Assembly (NCBI GenBank): GCA_928724745.1
Contig: CAKMXJ010000003.1
Coordinates: forward strand, 1,054,001 to 1,118,000
DNA from: Anthracocystis setariae
Lineage: Eukaryota; Basidiomycota; Ustilaginomycetes; Ustilaginales; Ustilaginaceae
DNA length: 64,000 nucleotides
Direction: 5' to 3'
The notes beneath the pieces were generated by a model. The model saw only the letters and a list, made by a program, of their open reading frames with translations, ran no database searches and was not told the DNA's origin. Positions 10,775 to 20,100 of this stretch are shown in pieces. The stretch's first letter is position 1, and the number at the start of each line of letters is the position of its first letter. The position numbers and the translations under genes were made by a program.

Positions 10775-11428
10775 ATGAACAGCATCAGCCAAGAAGAATA
10801 TCTCCGGGCGGCCAACTCCTGGGACACCGATCTGACAGAGCCGCTCTCATCAACTTTCCAACCATGCAGCGATGGCAAAGACACGAACGCTATTTCACAT
10901 GATGTCGACATGGAAAGACCGAGTTCTACCAACACCGAAAAGGATCTTGCTATCGTAGCAGTGAACGGAGATGTCCTCTGGTGCAGCCGTGCTCAAGTGT
11001 CTGCTCAATCAGCCAAACTCACGAATTTGGTCCGATATGAGGATGGACAGCATGGACATATCGCTGTGCCTTTATCGTCAGCCGATGCCGCACTCCTCAC
11101 TGATGCATTGAACGCCAATCGACTGTTAAGCAGGCACTGGGAGGGATACTCGCTGCCGGACCTGGTAAGGCTGGTCGAGATGTTTATATTTTACGAATTC
11201 CGCGAATGGAATCCTTTTACCTTTGAGACGGCCATCCAGAGGGCCGTACTTGACAACTCGAGCGAAACACAGTTCATCAACCGCCGCATGCTGTCGAGGC
11301 TTCATTCAATCGCACAGCGTTTCGAGCTGGCTCGGTTGCGAGAGCTCATCGAACTCTATGGCTATGTACGAGACGACGATTACGACACAGAGCGACCATG
11401 CAAATGGCAAAAAACTTCAACAAAGTGA
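10775..11428 (+). CDS. hypothetical protein with BTB/POZ-like fold pattern
   Basis: Not recognised by name. With the ATG at 10775 it encodes 217 residues. An in-frame ATG at 10622 would add 51 residues, but the sequence between the two resembles a CT-rich leader, so I prefer the second. The first 60 residues are polar and probably disordered. Then come IVAVNGDVLWCSRAQVSAQS, LTNLVRYEDG and IAVPLSSADAALLTDAL, and later LPDLVRLVEMFIFYEF and a C-terminal helix pair. This order of a leading beta-strand, a DVLW-type motif and helices resembles a BTB/POZ domain of the kind used for dimerisation or Cullin-3 binding. The assignment is inference. The gene is isolated beside a transposon and may be lineage-specific. 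Confidence 0.6.
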   Translation: MNSISQEEYLRAANSWDTDLTEPLSSTFQPCSDGKDTNAISHDVDMERPSSTNTEKDLAIVAVNGDVLWCSRAQVSAQSAKLTNLVRYEDGQHGHIAVPLSSADAALLTDALNANRLLSRHWEGYSLPDLVRLVEMFIFYEFREWNPFTFETAIQRAVLDNSSETQFINRRMLSRLHSIAQRFELARLRELIELYGYVRDDDYDTERPCKWQKTSTK

Positions 11429-11988
11429 GTCTGTAGAACTGATGGCAAGGCAAGCCTCGAACAGTTCCGTATAATGACCCGCTTCTGTTGTTGTCTTTTG
11501 TACCTGCTCTCAATGCGGCCTCCAACGCACTGCAACCCTGCTGCACTATACATTTGGCAGCTGTGCTGTTGCAACCGCCTTTCCTACCACCTCCAATGTT
11601 ACGTGGTGAATGATTGTCGTCATATCTCTCCGGCAACGGTGTCTTCATGTTGCTGTACAGCACTGTATGTGCTAGCATGCATAGGCTTCGCGCAAGTCAT
11701 GATGGGCATAATTGAGCGTTGACAGCACTCCGTTCACGTTTTTGACCTCCAGTCGTTTGAATCTAAAAGAGTCGAGTCCCTTTTCGAGCTGTTTGAAGTT
11801 ACAGTAGGGTTGACCATGTATGTCGTTGGGGAACTACAGTTTGCTCATACGAGTCTAATCTGTGGATTGGGAATCAACTTTCGCTGGCGCATGACGTCAC
11901 ACGCGTGTTCCCATTTTCAGACGTGAGGCAGCGTCTGTGCGCGATGCTTGGTGGCACATCACGTTTGCGTCTCGACCTCCATATACCC
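11429..11988. other. intergenic region before the YjbQ-family gene
   Basis: 560 bases with no convincing gene. TACAGTA-type motifs occur at 11800..11806 and a related CTGTACAG..CTGTA pair near 11651..11666. An in-frame ATG for the next gene lies at 11944, inside this gap, so its end is soft. Confidence 0.45.
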
Positions 11989-12791
11989 ATGTCAACTACA
12001 CCTGGCGAGACGCTCTACGAAAAGTCTCCACACGCTCCTATCGATAAACGAGAAGCAAGGAGGAAGCTCAAAGCGCAACACCGTGCGGGACAATTTGCGG
12101 ATCCAACGTACATCACTGGATTGGTGTTGATATTGGCTTTGATCTACTGGGTTTTGCCGATTCCTGGAGTTTTCGAGTTCCTCTACGGACGCAGGAAAAG
12201 TTTAGCTACTACTTGTCGTTGTGATCACGCTGCAAGCGCGGTCAAAGCCGATCCTATCATGCCGTGGCAGAAACAATTTACGTTATCGTCCCGCAGCAAG
12301 GGATGTCATCTGGTGACAAACGAGGTGATGCCCCATCTGGAGGAGGGCTTGAAGGACGTCAAGATCGGTATGTTGACCCTGTTCATCCAGCACACTTCGG
12401 CGGCACTTAGTCTCAACGAAAACTTCGACAGGGATGTCAGAACCGACATGGATATGGTAAGTTCACTCGAATCCCCCCCCCCCCCCTCCCCCCCGGTCCA
12501 TCACCGTTCCCTTAATGTGCATAGAAGTGACTAACTCAACTTGCCCGCCCTGCTCCCTCCCCATACTCTCAGGCACTGGATGAGATCGTTCCCGAGTCAC
12601 TGCCATGGAAACACACCGACGAGGGTCCCGACGACTCAGTCTCGCACACCAAGTCAAGCCTCATCGGCCCCTCCATCACTATCCCCATCACCAACGGCAA
12701 GCTCAATCTGGGAACCTGGCAGGGTATTATGCTTTGCGAATTCAGAAGGCTTGCACACAAGCGTAAGATCGTTGCGACGATCCTGCCCTAG
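11989..12791 (+). CDS. YjbQ/UPF0047 family protein with N-terminal membrane anchor
   Basis: The conserved domain belongs to the YjbQ/UPF0047 family, small barrel-like proteins. Bacterial members have been linked to weak thiamine-phosphate synthase activity, but the biological role in fungi is not established. Exons 11989..12456 and 12573..12791 (intron 116 nt, GTAAGT..TCAG, containing C runs) give 228 residues. The domain runs from MPWQKQFTL (about residue 91) to the end, with [12 protein letters not shown], the [13 protein letters not shown] signature, [19 protein letters not shown] and [12 protein letters not shown]. Unusually, about 90 extra residues precede it: a basic stretch ([13 protein letters not shown]) and a hydrophobic segment ([20 protein letters not shown]) predicted to span a membrane. 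ATGs at 11944 and 11989 are both possible; 12259 would give the bare domain. Confidence 0.82.
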
Positions 12792-14271
12792 ATCACTACC
12801 GGCAGCAAACGCAGTGATCCTATTAAATATCAGCCGCCGCAATGTTATTTTGACATTTCACAGCGACAACTTGTCGCCGTCCACTGTCGAAATTTTGGAA
12901 AAACCACAACAGAAAGATAAGTGTTAGATTTGCAGAAGGCAACGCTGGCAGCAAGAATGGAGCTGTACTTTGCTATGCTACCCAACCTCCTGTGCTATCG
13001 GCCAAGCATGTCAGATGCAGTAGCTGACACAATTGTGTCTCGGCCGATGCAAATTTCGAGCGTGCCGACTGCCAAGTTAGCCAAGTCTGTGCCGTGACAT
13101 GTGCCGAGTTTCTTCGAAAAGTTCGAGCGATATCTAGAAACATAAATTTGCACAAGACAAGTTAGCTTGCACGGATGCGGGCTGGCCTGCCACTCTCTGA
13201 CTTGGTGAGTTCGTCAAGGCGATTAGAGCCTACCACAGCAGTCGGCGTCAGAAGCGTGGCTGTGTCAAGGTGTGTGTGTGTGTGTCCTCGATCATCTGCT
13301 GAACACCGCAGATGGAGAAAAAAAAGGTAAGCGTCTCTTCTCCACTGCTCAGAGGATGGACGCATGCTCGAACAAGTTTGGCAGGATACAGGACTGTTGT
13401 GTAAGGCAGAACAGCATGACTCGTGTGTGATACTTATGGCATGGTGAACCGTCGGATGGGAAGAGTTTGTTCGTGGTCGGAGAATGTCTGTCAGTTGGGA
13501 CGGCCGAATGCAGAAAGAACGATAGGCAATCAATTCTTCATCCGACAATCTGGATTGTCTGGACATTGACCTTGCAGCCACGCTGCAGCAGCTGTCTTTA
13601 CTGTAGCAGCGTTATCAAACATATTGATACTGTACTTGAATGCTCGGACCACAAGCATGAAAAAGTTGAATACAAGAACAATAGCCCGATCTCGTAATCG
13701 GCAAGAGCGTTTTGTATCTAGAGTATTTCAGAATTCAAATGCCAAAGTTGGATTGGATTGGATTGGATTGGATTGGATTGGATTGGCCTGCGGATTGCGA
13801 TTTTCTTGTCATGGTGCATGCTTACGCCGCTTTAGTGCCGGTGCCGTGTGGGTTTTCCTTTGGCGATTTGCGGATGGCAAGTAAGTGGGAAAATGTGGAG
13901 CAGAAAAGCGAGCTTGAGGTGGCCCAGGAGCGCTGCTTCTGGGTTCTTGTTGACTGCCGCTCTAACTCGCTTGCATTCCGTCGCTGCCTCGTCCGCAGGC
14001 GGCAGAGCACTCTGACGGATGGACCCGAGTCGAGGCGGCAACCGTCATACTGTACCTCGGCAGCCTGAAACACAGCTCAGTATTGTAACGTATCTCCACT
14101 TCCATCCTAACCACCATCTGTCCACCTGACCACTACACTTGTGATCACTCAAGAAGCATCAACCCACAGCATAACGACTCATCTTGCATCCATATCTGCA
14201 AGCATCACTTTCAACAACCACCTACTTTACATCTCGTCGCTCCACAAGCATCTACTACACTTTTAGCCAAG
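12792..14271. other. 1.5-kb gene-poor region with simple repeats
   Basis: No convincing protein gene. It contains a TG dinucleotide repeat (about 13270..13285), a seven-unit GGATT repeat (13750..13784) and TACTGTA motifs at 13599..13605, 13628..13634 and 14048..14054. The last 180 bases (about 14090..14271) are rich in CCATC, CACC and ACTACAC and look like the 5' leader of the next gene. Confidence 0.5.
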
Positions 14272-14779
14272 ATGGTAAGTTAAAGCTTGGCCGTCACTTT
14301 CAAGCAAGCCCGACTGCCAAAATGGTGGATTAGGTGCCAGGTTGTTGCTCGTCTGCTGTTTTCTTTCGCAACAAAGTACAGGATACTAACCACTCTCATA
14401 TCTCCTTTTACCGCTCTTCCTGGCTTATGCAATGGCTGTTCTCTCTCTCTCTCTCTCTCTCAAACCCCACTCTACGCTCGACTCGAACCTCATGCTTCAT
14501 CGCTCGCTCTGTTTCAAATGTTCCCAGGGTTCCTGCATGTCCAGTCCTTCCGATGGGAAGAAGATGAAGCGCACCGACACCAACCCTGGCAAGAACAACA
14601 CCGAGTTGCACCGAACCACTTCATCCTACCAGGGCTCGGTTGCCGATGGCATGAGGTACTCTGACCGCTCCACGGCCGCTGAGCGCGAACGTCTCACCGC
14701 CTCGCAACTCCACAAGTCCAAGACGCTCGAAGAGAGGATCAAGCAGGCCGAGAGGGAGAACAAGACGCGCGTGGGATAA
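14272..14779 (+). CDS. small predicted myristoylated protein with a one-codon first exon
   Basis: Family not recognised. Exon 1 is just the ATG (14272..14274), directly followed by a strong GTAAGT donor. Exon 2 is 14528..14779 after a TTCCCAG acceptor. The join gives 84 residues beginning MGSCMSS, a good match to an N-myristoylation signal (Gly2, Ser6) with Cys4 available for palmitoylation. This suggests a membrane-tethered cytosolic peptide. The remainder is polar, with a C-terminal charged helix (RIKQAERENKTRVG). The 253-nt intron holds a CT dinucleotide repeat (14440..14460) and a perfect TACTAAC branch-like motif. A leader-like CA/CT-rich sequence precedes the ATG. An unspliced alternative would start at the Met of CMSSP (14537) and lose the lipidation motif. 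Confidence 0.75.
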
Positions 14780-15220
14780 TACCTCGGACCCCCCCAGTTG
14801 ATCCCCCGTCCCCTTGGCAAGTCGCGCTCAATCTCACTCGACTCGGCCCGCCTTTGCACCTGATCAACACGATATCCCCCCCACCTCGATCCTGATTACC
14901 CCCACCGTGCCGCTCATGCATAGCTTTATCTATCCTGCTTAGGCTGTTGGCGGCATTCGCGTTGCGGAAACCTTAAACGATTCGTCTCATTCTCTCCTTT
15001 TGGCCAACACACCTTCACAGGCAAACACGGTCTATACCTGTTTCTTCTTGTACAGCTTTGTTTCCGATTCAAATCTACCGGTTCTTGTCAAGCGACAAGC
15101 GACAGAAGACCCAACTTGTGCAATTTCGTGGCCGACATTGCTATGCTGAAATCTAGAATTTGTGCGTAAGGTGAGCTTTGGGGGGCGGGGAGTGAGATTG
15201 CCTGGTGGGTTTGCTTGTTT
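14780..15220. other. convergent intergenic region
   Basis: 441 bases between the small lipoprotein gene and the MDR oxidoreductase, which end toward each other. C-rich runs occur just after the first stop. Probably two 3' untranslated regions; no gene seen. Confidence 0.5.
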
Positions 15221-16430
15221 CTATTCGACGTCGATGATGACTTTACCGACAAAGTTGGCTGAGCCTAGGAGTTGGAAGGCTTTCTTGGCATTTTGGAAGG
15301 TGAAGACCTGGTTTTGGATGACCAGAGGTTGGAGGACGTTAAAGGTTGTCAGGTGGGTTTGGACGTTTTTGGCAGCGGTTTCGTGGGCTTGGAGAAGTTG
15401 TTGGAAGAGTTGGTAGCTTCCACACATGACGCCTTGGATTTGGGCTTGTGAGTAGAGCACTGCTTTGGCTGCGTCCGGAAGATGGTCATCGGCGATGCGT
15501 TCGGAAGCGCTTTTGTAATCGTCCATGTAACCGACGACCCAAACACACCCGCGAGACTTGGTAGCCATGAGGGCTCGGATCAGTGTTGATCCTCCGGCGA
15601 TCTCGACGGTGTGGTCGACGCCTTGACCGTTGGGCGTGAGCGAGCGCACGGTTTGGAACCAGTTTGCATCCGTCTTGTAGTTGATGCAGTCCGAGGCGGC
15701 GACGCCGAGTTTTTGGGCAAGTTGGAGCTTCGAGTCGGAACTTGAGATGACGATGGGTCGAGCACCTGCCGAGAGTGCGAGCTGAAGGGCAGCGATGCTG
15801 ACGCCTCCAGTGCCTTCGATGAGGACGGTTTGGCCGGGCTGGACCGTCTTGCCTTGGTGCCCGAAGAGGCAGTGGAAGGCAGTGAGTGCAGCGACTGGAA
15901 GCGATGCAGCTTGACGGTAGTCCATGTGCTCCGGGATGGGCAGCAGGTTGTATTGGTCAAGAACAACATGCTTGGCAAGCACTCCGTCGTTGCCACCGCC
16001 TAGCGCAGTTGCCTGCATTTCATTGCCGATCTCGCCGTGCTTCCATTCGGCGCACAGGTGCGTAACAACACGCGAGCCAACCTTGACCGTAACTACGTCA
16101 CTTCCAATCGCAAGCACTTCGCCCGCCCCATCCGACACAGGGATCAAACCTGCGGGTGGAGATGTTGGTGCCGGATACGTCCCCGTTGCAACTGTATTGA
16201 AGTCGAAAGCAAGCCAAAGTGTCAGCAAGAGATGATTCATTGATACAGATTGTACGCTTCGACTCACTCTGATAGTCTCTAGCATTGAGCGAGACGGTGT
16301 GGATTTTGACGAGAACCTGAGTTGCAGTCAAAGCATCTGGAAGAGCCACGTTCTCGTCGAGCACAAGACCATCAAGGCTCTTGTCAAACGAAGACAGGCG
16401 GTACGCTTGAGTAATCTGAGGCGCCGACAT
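15221..16430 (-). CDS. medium-chain NAD(P)-dependent oxidoreductase (zinc-independent type)
   Basis: Member of the MDR superfamily (alcohol dehydrogenase/quinone oxidoreductase type), probably a soluble NADPH-dependent enzyme; the substrate cannot be told. Exon 1 is 16268..16430 and exon 2 is 15221..16191, separated by a 76-nt intron (GTGAGT..ACAG), giving 377 residues. The GroES-like part includes VKIHTVSLNARDYQ and IPVSDGAGEVLAIG. The Rossmann part has the dinucleotide loop EGTGGVSIAALQLALSAGA. In place of the catalytic zinc-binding Cys of classic alcohol dehydrogenases the sequence reads NARDYQ, and the structural four-Cys lobe is absent, so it is likely zinc-free. The protein ends NFVGKVIIDVE, as in related bacterial and fungal enzymes. 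Confidence 0.9.
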
Positions 16431-17122
16431 GATAGACCTTCCTCTCTTCGGCGTGTGATGGTAGGTAACAAGCAAAGGAAGTTCGACAATTGGCGTACTT
16501 TAGAGCCTGCCTGTCAGCGATCGTCAAGAACCTTGAGTTTTTATCCGCGTCATACATAGCCGACGTGCCATGTTTCGGTAAATTGTGCTTACTCTCGCTA
16601 GCTCCTCGACAATCGCCTCACTCTATCCTTCCATTCCGATCCCGACCAGTTCTTCGCATCGCCTCATTGACTACATTTCCTCGCTCACTCAATGCTAGGC
16701 AGACTCAGTCCGAGAAGGCTTGCATAGCCGCACCCAACGCAATCATTCGTGAGAATCACACTTGTTGTGTGGCAATTCCTTCCGTTCCCAACACGAGCTT
16801 CTGCCTCCACATGCTACGATATGCAAAGTGAGCTCAGCCTAAGATAAAAGAAACAAACGGCAGAACGAGGGGAAAAAACCCCCCAAAAAAGACGGTCACA
16901 AAATCCGAGTGCATCGATGGAAAACGCATGGTCAGAAGCGGCAGTGGGCGAGCGCCGCAACACTATAGACTACCTCTCGACAACAAAGCCTTCACACACA
17001 CACACACACACACCAGGTCGACACATTCGGCAAAGACTTTGTCTCATTTACTCGAAGAACGATGAAAGACAGAGAACCACGTTGAGCTACAGTAACACAG
17101 TGTGCGAAAAGGTTTCCACCGC
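16431..17122. other. intergenic region with CA repeat
   Basis: 692 bases between two minus-strand genes, the start of the oxidoreductase gene and the stop of XRN1. It holds a CA dinucleotide repeat (about 16992..17013) and a TACAGTA motif at 17090..17096. It should contain the oxidoreductase promoter and the XRN1 3' end. No gene seen. Confidence 0.5.
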
Positions 17123-20100
17123 TCACTGGGCCGCAGCGCCGCCACGTCCGTCGCGGGGTGCACCTCGACCAGGTCCACCATGACCGCGACCACCGCCACG
17201 CCCGCCTCGTCCACGAAGAGCTTGGGCATGAGTCTGGGCAACGGCACCCGCAGCGGGCTGATTAGCAGCGATAGCAGCAGAAGGGGGACGGGGGGCGACA
17301 TGTGGTCTGGCACCACCGCGAGCAGCGCCACGCGCGGGCGCGCCATGACCTTGACCATGACCGTGGTGGCCGTGTCCGTTAGTCTGAGCGCTGGGCGGGC
17401 GAATACCAAGAGCAGCCATGATGGGGTTGATCTCTTCCACCTTGGTTTGCGACGCGGCTTTCGTGGGCTTGTGGGTACCACTAGCAACACCGGAGAAAGC
17501 AACCTCCTGTGAGACAGGGGCATGGCGCTGCGGCGGTCGCTGCAAAATCTGCGTGCTGCCTCCGCGTCCCGCACCATTCTGGACAACAGCACTGGGAGTG
17601 AAAGCATTGGGAGGCCGGTAAGAGCTAGCGCCCGCGCCGTAGCCGTGAGCACCGTTTCCTTGGGCTCCACCGCTGCTCGAGTGGCCGGTACCGCCAATCG
17701 GGCCGAGAGTCCTCTCGAGCGCACTTCCAACCGAGGCGCTCGTGTCACCGACACCGCTGGTGCCTGCACAAACGAATTGCGGCTGGCTTAGGTTAAGGAC
17801 ACTGACAAAGGACACAGTGGCGCCCTTGTATGGCGCGCAGCGGTCGTTGAGGGTGGTGCCGCTGAGGAAGGGAACATCAAATACCACTTCAAGCGAGTTG
17901 CTGTTGATGCCGACAACGACACCACGAGCTGAGAGGGGCACATTGCCGCTATCTTGCACCATGATGACACGATCGCCGAGCTCGAAACGCTGAGCCTGCA
18001 GACGGAAAGGGGCATGGCTGGGCTTGAGCAATGCAGTACGAGGGATGCCCTTGATGTAGATCCGCTTTACAGCGGAAGCAGCGCCGATGGCAGTACGCGT
18101 GTCCACGAGGCGAGCGGTGAAGGCCTCGATGTTCTGGACGGTCTCCTTGGAAAGCTGCTCAGCGTAGAGGGGGACAGTCTCTAGCTCGCGAACCCCTTTG
18201 GCTTTGATCCAAGCCTTGAGCGCCGTCATCTTCTCATCAACGAGGGATTCCTCCCAGATCTGAGAAGCACGCGTGATGTCTACGCCAGATTTGTGGCTCA
18301 GCATGGCTGCGATCTCGGGGAACGTCTGCACGTACTCCTTGACGAGCTCGAGCGTCTTGTCGGAGAACTCCCAACCGGCAGCCGACTTCCTCGAGTAGCC
18401 GAGCACCTTTTCGCCCTTGGCTTCGAACTTGAGACTGAGACCGACGTTGACCTTCTGGTCTTTCCAGGCGAGCATCATGCTCGAGGTGAGCTTGGCAAGC
18501 GCGAGCGAAGTGATGCCGCACTTCTTAGCCACCTGGTAGGAAGGCAAGTACTGGACTCGAGCACGTTGGGCCACGAGATTGCGCAGGTGTGCATTCTCCT
18601 TGGCCTGATTGGGGAAGAAGGCGACCTCGATAGCGAGAGACTCCTCGGTGCTGCCGACGACGTGGGCAGGTGTGCCGTACGCGTTGGCTCCAAGGAAGAA
18701 GACCCTGGTCTTGTCGGGATACTCCTCGCGGATGGGCTTGGCAGGCGACTCGAGGAAACGAGCATCGTCGTGGACAACGTTGGTCACGGTCACCTGAACG
18801 GCCTGGTCGACCTCCTTCTTGGAATTCTCCTCATAGTCCTTGATGAAAGCACCGTCTTCGAGGCGCTTGAGGCCTTTGAGGGGGCGGATGTGGACAAGGA
18901 CCTCAACGTCGCCAACAAGGACACCCATTCGCTTGCTGTAGGTGTATTCGGCACGTTCAGCCTTGCGGTGGAAATCGGAAAGGCTGGCACCCTGGTGAGG
19001 ATTGGCGACGACCTTTTGCTGACCGCCGACGATGCCCATCTCGTAGCGGAAGAGATTGTCAGAGACACCGACGACGAGACCTTCGGTGAGGAAAGGCCAG
19101 TTGAGGAAGGCACGCTTGCCAATCATGGCGTTGGCGATGGATTCGGTCTTGGCATCCTCGTAGGCGTTCTCGATGGTGACGACCATGCTGACACCCTTGG
19201 AGTCGGATTGGAAGATGTTGACGCCGTGGTGGCCGAGACGTCCGTAGTGAGGCAGCGTCTTGAGACTTGGGAAACCGGCCAAAGCTCGAACACCGAGCTC
19301 GACGCCTTTGGTGAGACCCTTGACGAGGTGAAGACCGTCCAAAGTAGGAAGGTCGAAGTTGTTGACCCGGGCACGGCAGTGTACGAGATCTGGGAAGGTG
19401 CCCGGCAGGCTCGAAGGGAAGAAGGTCTCCTCCTCTTCGTTGTAGGTGAATTCGCGACTGTGACCGGCGCCGTTGCGCTTGCGTTCTTCGATGCCGAGGT
19501 AGACCTCGCGCTTGTTGAGCGCGTCAAGCAGTCTCTTCTCGTCAATGAAAGGGATTTTGACAACAGCCTCCCAGTCCTGCTTCTTACCGTTAAGGTCCGC
19601 CTCGAAGTTGGTGGGGTAAAAGTCGATGATGGGCGAGTTGGGGTCGGTCATCAAATCGCGGTAAGCCGAAGGGATGTGCTGGCTGGAAAGGGCGGGCAGC
19701 ACACCCATCAGCTGGTCGAAGGGGCGGAAAGGCTTGCCGAGGGTGAATTCGAACTTCATCTGACCGACGTTCTTGAGGTCGGAGATCTTGGGGGCATAGT
19801 GGTAGTCGTAGAACCATCCCCACGAGGCGACGCCATCGTAGTAGTAGTGGAGCACCCACTGAAGACCCTCGACATAGCGGAAGGCGAGCTTGGACATTGA
19901 CTCGTCGTCGTTGTAGTCGATTTCGAGCTTGTCCTTGTAGTAATCCTTCTTCCAGGCGGTCATCTGAGCGTCCAGGCGTTTCTTGTAGTCCTCTTCAAGG
20001 TCGACTTCATCGTCGCTTGCAGTGTCGACCTTAGCCTTGAGGTAGCGGCCGAGCACGCGGTCAACGGCGACATCGGCTTCGGGCTTTGCGCCAGCAGGCT

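Noticed and set aside
9971..10792. 273-codon minus-strand open frame as a full gene
   Set aside because: It opens only at TTG and overlaps the leader and start of the BTB-like gene; only its last 79 codons after an ATG are kept as a weak candidate.
13162..13581. 139-codon minus-strand open frame
   Set aside because: Includes the TG microsatellite and has no conserved-looking segment; probably chance.
18293..19900. 535-codon plus-strand open frame
   Set aside because: Lies wholly antisense to XRN1, whose conserved protein is unmistakable. The frame is a by-product of the C-ending codon bias and has an unnatural Val/Gly/Asp/Glu-rich composition.
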